Assembly: GCA_005778355.1 (NCBI GenBank)
Contig: SXON01000205.1
Coordinates: forward strand, 1-61,074
Length of the DNA stretch: 61,074 bases
From: Pseudomonadota bacterium
GTDB lineage: Bacteria; Myxococcota_A; UBA796; SXON01
Reading direction: 5' to 3'
The position numbers and the translations under genes were made by a program. Under the pieces are notes generated by a model. That model did no database searches and was not told where the DNA came from. It saw only the letters and a program-made list of their open reading frames with translations. Of the stretch, positions 9,234 to 17,285 are shown piece by piece (position 1 is the first letter of the stretch; every line of letters begins with the position of its first letter).

Positions 9234-9238
9234 CGGCG
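9171..9238 (+). repeat. Direct repeat, copy 1: 3' end of the asparagine-synthase gene
   Basis: The last 20 codons and stop of the gene plus five bases of flank recur at 14788-14855 on the same strand with four mismatches in 68 positions. This copy is part of the intact gene. The two copies border the minus-strand block that holds cassette 1, so they look like attachment-site or duplication borders. Confidence 0.8.
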
Positions 9239-9239
9239 G

Positions 9240-10667
9240 CTAGCGGCCCGAGGAGTAGAGGAACCACAGGCTGTCGCGAGCATTGTCGTCGTATCCGCGC
9301 GCGACAACGTCGATCTCGCCGTCACCGTCGGCGTCACCGAGGCTGCCGACGGTCATGCCCACGTGGCTCCCCGGCTCGCCGAGGAAGGTGGCGTCGGCCA
9401 GCGTGAGTTCGGTGCGCGGGGCGAAGGGGGCGGGGACCACGTAGACCGCGCCCTCGCCAGCGTCGCCTGCCCGGCCGTCGCCGATCACCAGGTGGCCGGT
9501 GAGGGTGCTGTCGCCTGCCGCTGCGATGTCGAGCGACTCGGGGATGTACTGACCGTCCGCCCCGATGACGGCCAGGGCGTCGTCGTGCGTCCCGGTTTCG
9601 ACCGGCCCGGCAAACAGGTAGAGCTCCTCGTCGTCGTCCGCGCTCGCCGCGACGTCCGCGTACCCGTCGCCGGTGACGTCGCCGATGGCGAGTTCACGGC
9701 CAAAGTACAGGTCGTTACTCGGGTCGATGCCGCCCCCGTCGATGGTGATGTGGGGCTCAGCGAACGGGATCGACGTGATCGGACCGGCGAACACGTACAG
9801 GCGGTCCCCCCATTCCGCCTCCTCGGAGTAACGGGGCTCGGTGACGAGCAGGTCGCCGACGCCGTCTCCGTTGATGTCGGCGATCTCCATCGATCGCCCG
9901 AAGCTGTCCATCCGGGGAAAGGTGTCCTCGATCAGCCGGTCGCTCTCGTCGATGTCGAACTCGCCGCCGCTGCCGAACCCCGGGACTAGCCAGCTCATGC
10001 CGGCGTCGTACGGCTCCTGCTGCGTGTACATCGTCCCGGAGAGGGCGAGGTCATCGACGCCGTCGCGGGTTACGTCGCCGAGGACCAGCGCTTGCTCGGC
10101 CGCGTCACCGCAGGGTTCGCACCCCTCGCCCCACGGCGCTCCGGCAACCACCGCGACGGCGCTGGACTCTTCGACGGTGCCCCGTGCGGTGGCGCTATCG
10201 AAGAGGTAGACAAACGCCTGCCAGGGCACCTCCTGGTTGGGTTCGCTATGGGGATAGTGGAAGGCAGGGACGGCGAGCAGGGCGCCGTCGGCGCTCGCCG
10301 CCACGTTTTCAGAGAAGGAAGACCCGTCCTTGTCCTCCTCGTTCGGCGACTAGACCATCAACGCGGTGGACGCGTCGTCGATTGCCCCGTCGGCAACCGG
10401 CGGCTCGCGGAGCCAGAAGGCCATGGGGCGCTCGGGGGGGTCCGGCGCGATCCAGCCTGAAACGAAGACGGATGGGCACGTGCTGCCGCGAGCCGGCACG
10501 ACCGCGATGGCTTGCGCCAGGTCCATGCGCTCGAAGGGGGGGGCCAGCTCCGCTGCCGCCGTTCCCGTCGGCACGCAGCCCACCCCGGTGGCCTCGCCCG
10601 GCACGCTCGTGTCGCCCGTCTCCGACCCGAGGTCCGGGCACGCGAGCAGGGCCAACGTGGCGATCAC
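9240..10667 (-). pseudogene. FG-GAP lipoprotein paralogue broken by one amber codon
   Basis: Reads as a full-length paralogue (475 codons before its own stop) of the lipoprotein at 10879-12303. The GTG start gives a leader ending in TLALLAC (lipobox). The frame continues through DLAQAIAVVPARG to a TAG at 10350-10352, then resumes in the same frame with SPNEEDKDGSSF and runs to LWFLYSSGR at the end. The intact paralogue has TAC (Tyr) at this codon (VVYSPNEE), so one base change separates them. The downstream part keeps FG-GAP blades such as DINGDGVGDLLVTEPRY. Either a recent pseudogene, readthrough, or re-initiation at the GTG at 10304. The start overlaps the stop of the upstream fragment as GTGA, as in the intact copy. 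Confidence 0.8.
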
Positions 10668-10843
10668 GAGCCGCCCCCGACCGCCGCAGCCCGCTCCTCG
10701 CGGGTAGGGCAGTCGCCCAGCGTGAAGGCGTAGGCGAGGCCAGGCACCTGCCCACCCGACAGATCGATCCCTGTGGCGAAGCGAATGGTCGCGATGGCGT
10801 CGACGGTGGCGCGCGAGACATCGGGGTCGCGGACCTCCGCGCC
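10664..10843 (-). pseudogene. C-terminal fragment of the 616-aa cassette protein (tandem duplicate)
   Basis: About 59 codons (GAEVRDPDVSRATVDAIATI..., IDLSGGQVPGLAYAFTLGD, CPTREE...) closely match the C-terminus of the large protein at 12300-14150 (GAEVRDPDVSRTPDDAVITA, IDLSGGQVPGLAYAYATGE, CPTREQ). The rest of that gene is missing here. Together with the broken FG-GAP gene this marks a second copy of a segment of about 1.6 kb: 9240-10843 mirrors 10879-12480 in order and strand. The GTGA stop/start junction is kept. No function is expected. Confidence 0.8.
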
Positions 10844-10878
10844 GCGGGTCGCGGCGTGGGTCCGGGTGTCGCCGTGGC

Positions 10879-12303
10879 TCACCGGCCGGACGAGTAGAGG
10901 AACCACAGGCTGTCCTGGCCGCTGTCGTCGTAACCGTGCGCGACGATGTCGATCTCGCCATCGCCGTCGGCGTCGCCGAGAGAGGCTACGTAACTGCCCA
11001 TATGACTGCCCCGCTGGCCCAGGAAGGTGGCGTCGGCCGCTGCAAGCTCCATCCTCGGGGCGAACGGGGCAGGGACCAAGTAAACCGCGCCCTCGCCTGC
11101 CTCGCCTACCTGGTGCGCCCCGATCACGATCTGCCCAGGCAGTGCGCCGTCCATCGCTCCCGCGATGTCCAGTGACTCAGGGATGGCCTGGCCGTCAGCC
11201 TCGATGACCGCGGCGGCGTCGACGTGTGTCCCGCTTTCGACCGGCCCGGCAAACAGGTAAAGTTCCTCATCGTAGTCGGCGCTCACGGCGATGTCCGCGT
11301 ACCCGTCGCCGGTGGCGTCGCCGACGGCGAGTTCAGCGCCGAAGTACAGGTCTTTGCTGGGGTCGATGCCGCCACCATCGATGGTAATGTCCGGCTCCCC
11401 GAGGGGGATCGACGAGATCGGACCGGCAAACACGTAAACGCGGCCACCCCATTCCGCCTCGTCCTCGTAACGAGGCTCGGTGACGACCAGGTCGCCCACG
11501 CCGTCGCCGTTGAGGTCGGCGATCTCCAGCGACTGCCCGAAGCGCTCCATCCGCAGAAATGTGTCTTCAATCAGCCGGTCGTTCTCGTCGATGTCGTACT
11601 CGCCCCGGTTGCCAACGCCGGGCACAAACCAAACCATGCCCCTGTCGCCGTCGGGATAGTATTCCGTCACGGCGGGGGCCGAGAGCGCCAGGTCGTCGAT
11701 CCCGTCGCCGGTGACGTCGCCGAGGGCCAGCGCGCGGCCGATGCCTCCGCAGGGCTCGCAGCCCGCGTCCCAGGGCGTGCCGGAGAGGGTGGCCACCGCG
11801 CTCGTCTCGTCGATCGTCCCCTCGGCGGCTTCCCCGTCGAAGAGGTACACGAACCCCCGATACTGCTCGTCCGCCTCGGCGTCCGGGCCGACGGAGTACG
11901 TCGCCGGTACGGCGAGCAGAGAACCATCGGCGTTGGTTGCCACGTTCACGCCGAAGGTGGAGGCGCCCTTCTCCTCGTTCGGCGAGTAGACCACTACGGC
12001 CGTGGCCGTGTCGATGATAGCCCCGTCGGTCACCGGCGGCTCGCGCAGCCAGAAGGCCATGGGGCGCTCGGGGTAGTCCGGCCCGATCCAGCCGGAGGCG
12101 AACACTGCGGGGCACGTCGTGCCACTGGCCGGGACCACCGCGACGGCATGGCCGAGATCCATGCGCTCGAAGGGCGGCGCCAGCGCGGCCGGGCCGGTGC
12201 CGCCCGGCACGCAGCCCTCGTTGCGCTCCTCGCTGGCCTCGCGGGGGTCGCCGGTGTCCGCTACCCAGGCCGGACAGGCCAGCATGCCGAGCACGCCGAT
12301 CAC
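10879..12303 (-). CDS. FG-GAP propeller lipoprotein (cassette 1, third gene)
   Basis: 474 aa. GTG at 12303 is chosen because it gives a short lipoprotein signal ending in LGMLAC and overlaps the upstream stop as GTGA; a longer in-frame extension lies inside the upstream gene. After the lipidated Cys comes a domain with two Cys pairs (EGCVPGG...TTCPAVF; GCEPCGG), then FG-GAP blades: DVTGDGIDDLALSAP, DLNGDGVGDLVVTEPRY, DATGDGYADIAVSA, DADGDGEIDIVAHGYDD. The number of blades suggests an integrin-alpha-like beta-propeller on the cell surface. Translational coupling implies the same complex or pathway as the 616-aa protein. Confidence 0.85.
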   Translation of the reverse strand: MIGVLGMLACPAWVADTGDPREASEERNEGCVPGGTGPAALAPPFERMDLGHAVAVVPASGTTCPAVFASGWIGPDYPERPMAFWLREPPVTDGAIIDTATAVVVYSPNEEKGASTFGVNVATNADGSLLAVPATYSVGPDAEADEQYRGFVYLFDGEAAEGTIDETSAVATLSGTPWDAGCEPCGGIGRALALGDVTGDGIDDLALSAPAVTEYYPDGDRGMVWFVPGVGNRGEYDIDENDRLIEDTFLRMERFGQSLEIADLNGDGVGDLVVTEPRYEDEAEWGGRVYVFAGPISSIPLGEPDITIDGGGIDPSKDLYFGAELAVGDATGDGYADIAVSADYDEELYLFAGPVESGTHVDAAAVIEADGQAIPESLDIAGAMDGALPGQIVIGAHQVGEAGEGAVYLVPAPFAPRMELAAADATFLGQRGSHMGSYVASLGDADGDGEIDIVAHGYDDSGQDSLWFLYSSGR

Positions 12304-14150
12304 GCGCCCGGCCGGTCGACCGAGCTGAGCTGCTCGCGCGTGGGGCACTCGCCCGTCGCGTAGGCGTAGGCAAGTCCAGGCACCTGCCCGCCGGACAAGT
12401 CGATCTCGGTCGCGAAGCGCGCGGTGATGACGGCATCGTCGGGAGTGCGTGACACGTCGGGATCGCGGACCTCGGCGCCGACGAGGGCGGAGCTAGCGAG
12501 ATCGATGGCGTCAGGGCAGGAGGGCCTGATCCAGACAGTCAAGCGACCCTGCCGCTGCAGATGGGGAGCAAGGTGGGGGTCAAACCAGTCGCCGTAGTCG
12601 CGGGGATCGATGGCCCACAGGCGAGTGAGCTTGTCCTGGCTTCCGCTCTCGGGATCGGAATCGCTGTCGATACGGTCGAAGTACATCCACGTCACGTTTG
12701 AGCATGCGTGCACGTGCGGATCGATGGGCGTGTAGGTCGCCATGTCGGCGAAGGACTCGATGTCGGCGATGTCCACCGGCTCGTCGTCCACCGCGAGAAC
12801 CTCCCCCTGGTACCCCTCGCTGAACAGCCGGTTGAGCGCGGCTCGCGACGGATCGCTGAAGCTCACGCCGGGGTTGTTGACGTAGGGCACCCACAGGGGC
12901 GCGATCGCCACGAGGAGGTCGTCGAGCGAGACGACGAACACGGAAATGCCAGAGGTCGCGGACGCCCCTGCCGGCGGATACCAGGGCGGCCGGTGGCCGG
13001 ACGCCACCGGGTACCTCTGGTACACCCGCGCCGGCACCTTCCCAATGGGCCGATTGTCACGCCAGGGCACCATCAGCACGAGCGAGTCGCCGTCCGGCGT
13101 GATCGTGGCGGTAGGCACGCCATACCACTCGGGCTGGGGCATCACGTCCTGGGCCCGCGGCTCCACCAGCACGAAAGCCTGCCCCAGCTGCCCGGGGGTG
13201 GGCGCGAGACCGCCCGGCGCAAAGTCCGGGCCGGGCGACAGGAAACACACCACGCGCGTCCGGGGGTTGGTGAGCGGGTCGGTGCCGGACTTGCCTTCCG
13301 TGAACGCGTCGGACGCCGCGTCGATTGGCGCCCGCGAGCGCGCCTCCACGCACACCATCATGCAGAAGCCGAGGTTCCCATAGCGCGCGCGGAGGTCGAT
13401 GACCGTGGGGTCGCGGTAGGCCACGTAGTCGCCGCTCGACGACGGCGCGGCGCCGGCCGGGGTGCGGCAGTTGAGCGCCGTGGGTGTCCACCCTGCCGCG
13501 TCGTAGGCGCCCGCGCCGGTGTCTCTCACCGGCTGGCCGCAGTTGCCGCTCGCCTCGTACACCGGGGCGTACACGGGAAAGGTGAGCCCATCGGTGGAGT
13601 CGACGAAGGCGATGTAGTCGGCGGAGAAACGACCGGAGGCGTTGGCGCCTGGCGACTCCCGCGTGATCGATCCGGCGGTGTCGGCCGGATTGGTGGCCGG
13701 GAGCGCGTAGCCGCCGCCGGACTGGTCGTCCAGGAGCATGGCGAGCTGGATGTACAGGCGCTGCCCACCCTTGCCGTCGGCGTCGCGCAGCACGCAGGTG
13801 CTCGCCGTGGACACGTGCATCCCGAGCGCGGTACCCCAGGGCACCTCGCAGGCCTCGTGGAGGGTCTCGTTCTCCGGGGCGTCGAGGAGCGGGATGGCCC
13901 AGCCGCCGAGCACCCACGTGCAGTCGCCGAGCGCGGAGCCTACGAGCTCCTCGATATCCGCGACCTCCGACGGAGGCGGCGCCGCCACCGGGGCGGGGCC
14001 CCGAACCTTCGACTGGAACCCTCGCGCGGGGGGGACACCCCTCGGCAAGGGGTGACGCACCGCCTCGGGGATGCCGAGCGGCACCCAGCCGCCCTCGCCG
14101 CCGGCCGCGCCCGAGGCCCCGGCGAGGCGGCCACGCTCGCGCCCTGCCAT
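12300..14150 (-). CDS. Large cassette protein, 616 aa, unknown function (cassette 1, second gene)
   Basis: No signal peptide; the first 60 residues are Gly/Pro/Arg-rich, the rest acidic, aromatic and beta-rich. I do not recognise a family. Segments such as YIAFVDSTDGLTFPVY, YVAYRDPTVIDLRARYG and WYGVPTATITPDGDSL recall the repeated blades of GH43/sialidase-like propellers, but no catalytic set can be assigned. The C-terminal ~60 residues (GAEVRDPDVSR to the end) form a separate module, also found alone in the fragment at 10664-10843. The ATG overlaps the small-protein stop (TGATG), and the stop overlaps the lipoprotein start (GTGA). Position matches the beta-lactamase-like and metallopeptidase-like proteins of cassettes 2 and 3. 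Confidence 0.75.
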   Translation of the reverse strand: MAGRERGRLAGASGAAGGEGGWVPLGIPEAVRHPLPRGVPPARGFQSKVRGPAPVAAPPPSEVADIEELVGSALGDCTWVLGGWAIPLLDAPENETLHEACEVPWGTALGMHVSTASTCVLRDADGKGGQRLYIQLAMLLDDQSGGGYALPATNPADTAGSITRESPGANASGRFSADYIAFVDSTDGLTFPVYAPVYEASGNCGQPVRDTGAGAYDAAGWTPTALNCRTPAGAAPSSSGDYVAYRDPTVIDLRARYGNLGFCMMVCVEARSRAPIDAASDAFTEGKSGTDPLTNPRTRVVCFLSPGPDFAPGGLAPTPGQLGQAFVLVEPRAQDVMPQPEWYGVPTATITPDGDSLVLMVPWRDNRPIGKVPARVYQRYPVASGHRPPWYPPAGASATSGISVFVVSLDDLLVAIAPLWVPYVNNPGVSFSDPSRAALNRLFSEGYQGEVLAVDDEPVDIADIESFADMATYTPIDPHVHACSNVTWMYFDRIDSDSDPESGSQDKLTRLWAIDPRDYGDWFDPHLAPHLQRQGRLTVWIRPSCPDAIDLASSALVGAEVRDPDVSRTPDDAVITARFATEIDLSGGQVPGLAYAYATGECPTREQLSSVDRPGA

Positions 14151-14563
14151 CAGGTCTTGAACTCGAAGGCCAGCACGCAGGTGACGAAGGCCTGCTCCCG
14201 CGCCGTGCCCGAGCTCGGCTTGCACACCAGCGCGTAGCGCATCTTGATGCCGAGCTTCGCCACGTCGGTGAACGGCGCCTGGATCGACGGCGTGCCCGTG
14301 CTCACGTAGGCGAAGACGTCGCTGGCCGTCGACCAGTTGACGCCGTCGATCGACCAGTAGGACACCACCTTCCACTGGAAGTTGGCGGTGCGGGCGTCGG
14401 CCTGGACGTGCGCGGTGATCGAGGTGAGGTACGGCCCGTAGCCGGCCATGTCGCCCGGCGGGAGATCGAGCACGATCTCCGTCGCGTCGATGCCGTTGGT
14501 CTGCATCATCAACCGCGTCGCGACCGTGTGCAAGACCACCTTCTGTCCAGAAACCGCGCCCAT
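14150..14563 (-). CDS. Small beta-rich cassette protein, 137 aa (cassette 1, first gene)
   Basis: The ATG at 14563 is preceded by GGAGGG with short spacing, which decides the start over an upstream in-frame GTG. No signal peptide. The sequence alternates short strands (TEIVLDLPPG, NFQWKVVSYWSIDGVNW, FVTCVLAFEF) and looks like a single beta-sandwich or jelly-roll domain. By eye it shares an N-terminal HTVATR/TTVATK motif, an (I/E)DGxxW segment and a late basic strand with the first genes of cassettes 2 and 3, so I treat the three as one family. Function unknown; a structural, adaptor or chaperone role for the enzyme encoded next to it would fit. Confidence 0.7.
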   Translation of the reverse strand: MGAVSGQKVVLHTVATRLMMQTNGIDATEIVLDLPPGDMAGYGPYLTSITAHVQADARTANFQWKVVSYWSIDGVNWSTASDVFAYVSTGTPSIQAPFTDVAKLGIKMRYALVCKPSSGTAREQAFVTCVLAFEFKT

Positions 14564-14566
14564 GAT

Positions 14567-14572
14567 CCCTCC
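14567..14572 (-). promoter_or_regulatory. Ribosome binding site of the small cassette 1 gene
   Basis: GGAGGG three bases before the ATG at 14563. It supports a 137-aa protein rather than a 160-aa one. Confidence 0.6.
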
Positions 14573-14603
14573 AGGCCGCGCGCCGCGACGGCGGCGCTGT
14601 TTG

Positions 14604-14617
14604 CCTGTCGCGACAGG
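14604..14617. promoter_or_regulatory. Perfect 14-bp palindrome in the cassette 1 leader
   Basis: CCTGTCGCGACAGG is a perfect inverted repeat in the untranslated leader, about 40 bases before the start codon. A shorter version (TGTCGCGAC) sits at nearly the same distance before the first gene of cassette 2. It may be an operator. The core GTCGCGAC is also a dispersed repeat in this genome, so regulatory use is unproven. Confidence 0.4.
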
Positions 14618-14660
14618 TATGCGACCCGGCACGCGAGGGCGAGCACGCGGAACCAGGGAC

Positions 14661-14696
14661 GGGCACGGGCACGAGCACGAGCACGAGCACGAGCAT
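14661..14696 (-). repeat. Hexanucleotide tandem repeat, six GTGCYC/ATGCTC units
   Basis: On the coding strand the leader of cassette 1 begins with six hexamers of the form GTGCTC (the first reads ATGCTC, the last two GTGCCC). It starts within the -10-like TATAAT. The leader of cassette 3 carries five similar units (GTGCTG register) in the same orientation. Such repeats change length by slippage. Confidence 0.8.
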
Positions 14697-14700
14697 TATA
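14695..14700 (-). promoter_or_regulatory. -10-like TATAAT of cassette 1
   Basis: A perfect TATAAT on the minus strand inside an A+T-rich island (about 14695-14760) in an otherwise G+C-rich region. No good -35 hexamer is seen at the usual spacing. It is placed to drive the small beta-rich gene leftward through the hexamer repeat. Confidence 0.5.
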
Positions 14701-14787
14701 TGAAAGCCTATTTTTCTAGAATGTCACCATTTGTAACAGGCAGGAACGTGTCGCAAGGTGCCACGCTTTTGGCGGACCATCAGGATC

Positions 14788-14855
14788 GTCGAGCGCCTGT
14801 GGACCCTGATCTTCCTCGACGCCTGGTGCCGCGACGTGGGGGCGGTGTAGCGGCG
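14788..14855 (+). repeat. Direct repeat, copy 2: orphan 3' end of the asparagine-synthase gene
   Basis: Encodes VERLWTLIFLDAWCRDVGAV and a stop, the same tail as the asparagine-synthase protein at 9171-9233, without any upstream gene body. Of four differences in 68 positions, three are silent. It is therefore a recent remnant of a once coding copy, not a chance match. It lies next to the promoter end of cassette 1. Confidence 0.8.
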
Positions 14856-14863
14856 CCTCGCGA

Positions 14864-14869
14864 TACGAT
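14864..14869 (+). promoter_or_regulatory. -10-like TACGAT before the fibrinogen-like lipoprotein
   Basis: GATACGAT lies six bases before the GTG start at 14876. The same spacing pattern (GATA/TAnnnT then 6-10 bases, then start codon) occurs before several other genes here and suggests leaderless transcripts. Confidence 0.4.
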
Positions 14870-14875
14870 GGCCCC

Positions 14876-15883
14876 GTGCTCGTCCTGTTGTCCCTCGCCG
14901 CCTGCGAACCTGCCGAGGTGAAAGACACAGCCACGCACGAAACGGGCTCGCCCGCAGACAGCGACAGCGTCACCGACAGCACGAACGACAGCGCCACCGA
15001 CAGCGCGGCGGACACGGCGGTCGACAGCGCCGACACCGGCCGGGACTCGGCCATCGACACCGCCGTCGATACCGACACCGCCCCCGACCCCTACCTGACC
15101 GACGACGACGGCGACGGATTCAGCGAGGATGACGGCGACTGCGACGACGCCGACCCCACGCTCAATCCCGCCGCCACCGAGCGCTGCGACGGGGTGGACC
15201 AGGACTGCGACGGCGAGATCGACGACCCGGCCACCCTCCTCGGTAGCGACGCGTCCTGCCCCGGCCGGAGCTGCCTCGGCATCCAGGACATCCGGACGGC
15301 GGCGGCGGACGGCAACTACTGGATCGACCTCGCCGGCGTGCCCACCGAGGTGGTGTGCGACATGACGCGCGACACCGGCGGCTGGACGCTCGTGGCCAAC
15401 TTCGTCTGGCCGGGCAACACCGGCGGCGTGGCCGGCTGGACCTCGGGCGCCGCCGTGGGCACCACCACCACCGACACCACGCAGTCCTTCAAGCTCGACG
15501 ACGCCGACATCAACGCGCTCGTCACCGTGCGCTACCGGGCGCGCGGCACCGCCAGCTACTGCACGCTGGAAGACCGGACCACGGGCGCGTGCACCGTCGA
15601 CACCACGCTCTACTGGGCCGATAGCTGCGTGTACACCTCGGGCAGCACCTCCACCGGCGACTGCACCGCCGCCTACCAGACCTACGACCTCGACGGCTGG
15701 ACCGAGCTGTCGAACCCCTGCAGCTGGCACTACGGGCTCACCTCCGCCGACTGCGGCGTGACCAGCGAGTTCGGCACCAGCCACGACGGCGAGCACGTGT
15801 TCGCCGGCATCGTGGGCACCTACATCCACGGCTACGACGGTCGCGACAACGAGGACCCGAGCGTAGAGGTATGGGTCCGCTGA
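14876..15883 (+). CDS. Lipoprotein with MopE-type motif and fibrinogen-like C-terminal domain
   Basis: 335 aa from GTG. Leader MLVLLSLAAC has a lipobox. Residues ~15-70 are a low-complexity Asp/Ser/Thr linker, typical of myxobacterial lipoproteins. Residues ~78-122 carry the MopE-type Asp/Cys motif (DDDGDGFSEDDGDCDDADP, then DGVDQDCDGEIDD). The C-terminal ~200 residues match the fibrinogen/collagen-C type domain: SCLGIQDIR, GNYWIDLAG, VVCDMTRDTGGWTLVANFVW and later Cys-rich strands. Such domains bind sugars or proteins, so a surface adhesin role is likely. The last 13 nt overlap mnmE, an odd pairing with a tRNA-modification gene. Confidence 0.85.
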   Translation: MLVLLSLAACEPAEVKDTATHETGSPADSDSVTDSTNDSATDSAADTAVDSADTGRDSAIDTAVDTDTAPDPYLTDDDGDGFSEDDGDCDDADPTLNPAATERCDGVDQDCDGEIDDPATLLGSDASCPGRSCLGIQDIRTAAADGNYWIDLAGVPTEVVCDMTRDTGGWTLVANFVWPGNTGGVAGWTSGAAVGTTTTDTTQSFKLDDADINALVTVRYRARGTASYCTLEDRTTGACTVDTTLYWADSCVYTSGSTSTGDCTAAYQTYDLDGWTELSNPCSWHYGLTSADCGVTSEFGTSHDGEHVFAGIVGTYIHGYDGRDNEDPSVEVWVR

Positions 15884-17145
15884 CGGGGAACGACGTCATC
15901 GCCGCGTGCATCACCGCCTGGGGACACGCCGCCGTTGCGGTGGTGCGCGCCAGCGGTCACGACGTACGCGCCGCCGTGGAGCCGGTGACGGGTCCCCTCC
16001 CGCCGGCTCGGCACGCCCGCCACGTGCGACTGCGTGACGACGAGGGCGTGTTTGACGACGGGCTCGTTACCTACTTCCCCGGCCCCCGGAGCTACACCGG
16101 GGAAGACGTCGTGGAGATCTCTTGCCACGGCAACCCGCTCATCGTGGAGCGCCTGCTCCGCGCGCTCCGCGCCCGACCCGCGCACCCCGGTGAGTTCACG
16201 CGGCGCGCGTTTCTCAACGGGCGACTCGACCTCACGCGAGCCGAGGCGGTGATGGCCACCATCGCCGCCACCTCGCGACGGGGACTCGACCTCGCTCGGG
16301 CCGGCCTCGACGGCGCCGTGGCCCGCGAGGTGGAGGCGCTGCGCGACGCCCTGGTCGAGGTGGCGGCCGAGCTGGAGGCCATCCTCGACTACCCCGGGGA
16401 AGACCTGCTCTTCGAGGACGACGCCCGGCTCAGCGAAAGGATCCTGGCGGTTGCTGATCGCGCCTCGGCGCTGGCCGCCTCGCAACGCGCCGGGCGCGTG
16501 GCGGTGGAGGGAGCCCGGGTGGTGCTGGCGGGGCCGGTCAACGCGGGGAAGTCGTCGTTGTTCAATGCGCTGCTCGGTCGCGAGCGGGCGATCGTCTCGC
16601 CCGACCCGGGCACCACCCGCGACGTCGTGGAGGCCACGCTGCAGCTGGAGGGCGCGCGGCTCGTGCTGGTCGACACCGCCGGGGAGCGCGACACAAGCGG
16701 CGAGATCGAGGCGCGGGGGATCGCGATGGGTCGCGCCGAGCGGGACGCGGCCGACCTCGTGCTTCGCTGCGTCCCGCCTGGCGAAACTGTGGTGTCCAGC
16801 GAGGATCTCGTGGTCTACACCTTTGGTGACGTCGCGACGCGCGAGGGGCTCTGCGTGTCGAGCCGCACCGGCGAGGGCCTCGACGCCCTCCGCGCCGCGA
16901 TCCTGTCGCGACTGGGCCTCGACGACCTCGGCGCGGGTGCCGTGATCCACAGCGCGCGCCAGGCGGAGTGTTTCTCGCGAGTGGCGACACATGCGCGGGA
17001 GGCGGCGAGCGCGCTCGGCGAGGCGGGACCGGCGGCCGCGGTGGAGCGGCTCTACGCGGCGGTGGAGGCCCTCGACGACACCGTGGGTGGCGCGCGGGAA
17101 GACGTGCTCGACAGGCTGTTCGCGCGGTTTTGCGTGGGGAAGTAG
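15871..17145 (+). CDS. mnmE: tRNA modification GTPase MnmE with a degenerate G4 motif
   Basis: 424 aa, a little shorter than the usual ~450. An N-terminal formyl-THF-binding domain (PGPRSYTGEDVVEISCHGN), a helical domain, and an inserted G domain: P-loop GPVNAGKSS (222-230), GTTRD, and DTAGE (268-272). The C-terminus is FCVGK, with the Cys expected for MnmE. With MnmG it makes the 5-carboxymethylaminomethyl group on wobble uridine. The G4 motif NKxD, which reads guanine, is replaced by TFGD (VVYTFGDVATREG). The segment before it is also short. GTPase specificity may be altered. The 3' end is duplicated at 20233-20335. Confidence 0.92.
   Translation: MGPLTGNDVIAACITAWGHAAVAVVRASGHDVRAAVEPVTGPLPPARHARHVRLRDDEGVFDDGLVTYFPGPRSYTGEDVVEISCHGNPLIVERLLRALRARPAHPGEFTRRAFLNGRLDLTRAEAVMATIAATSRRGLDLARAGLDGAVAREVEALRDALVEVAAELEAILDYPGEDLLFEDDARLSERILAVADRASALAASQRAGRVAVEGARVVLAGPVNAGKSSLFNALLGRERAIVSPDPGTTRDVVEATLQLEGARLVLVDTAGERDTSGEIEARGIAMGRAERDAADLVLRCVPPGETVVSSEDLVVYTFGDVATREGLCVSSRTGEGLDALRAAILSRLGLDDLGAGAVIHSARQAECFSRVATHAREAASALGEAGPAAAVERLYAAVEALDDTVGGAREDVLDRLFARFCVGK
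17041..17145 (+). repeat. Duplicated mnmE 3' end, copy 1 (intact)
   Basis: The last 35 codons of mnmE, with counterpart at 20233-20335. The pair borders cassette 2. Confidence 0.75.
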
Positions 17146-17200
17146 GAAGACGACGCGAACGGCGGGACGGGCGCGTTTGCCAAGAATATGTCAGGAGTGG

Positions 17201-17223
17201 GCCGCCGCCGCCGCCGCCGCCGC
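17201..17223 (+). repeat. GCC trinucleotide repeat in the cassette 2 leader
   Basis: Seven GCC units directly downstream of an A+T-rich stretch (CAAGAATATGTC at 17181-17192) that may hold the promoter. The position corresponds to the hexamer repeats of cassettes 1 and 3. It lies outside any recognised gene. Confidence 0.7.
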
Positions 17224-17285
17224 AATACTCGTGCCACAGTGTCGCGACTCCATCGCTTCGCTTCCTCCACGACCCAGGATTTCGA

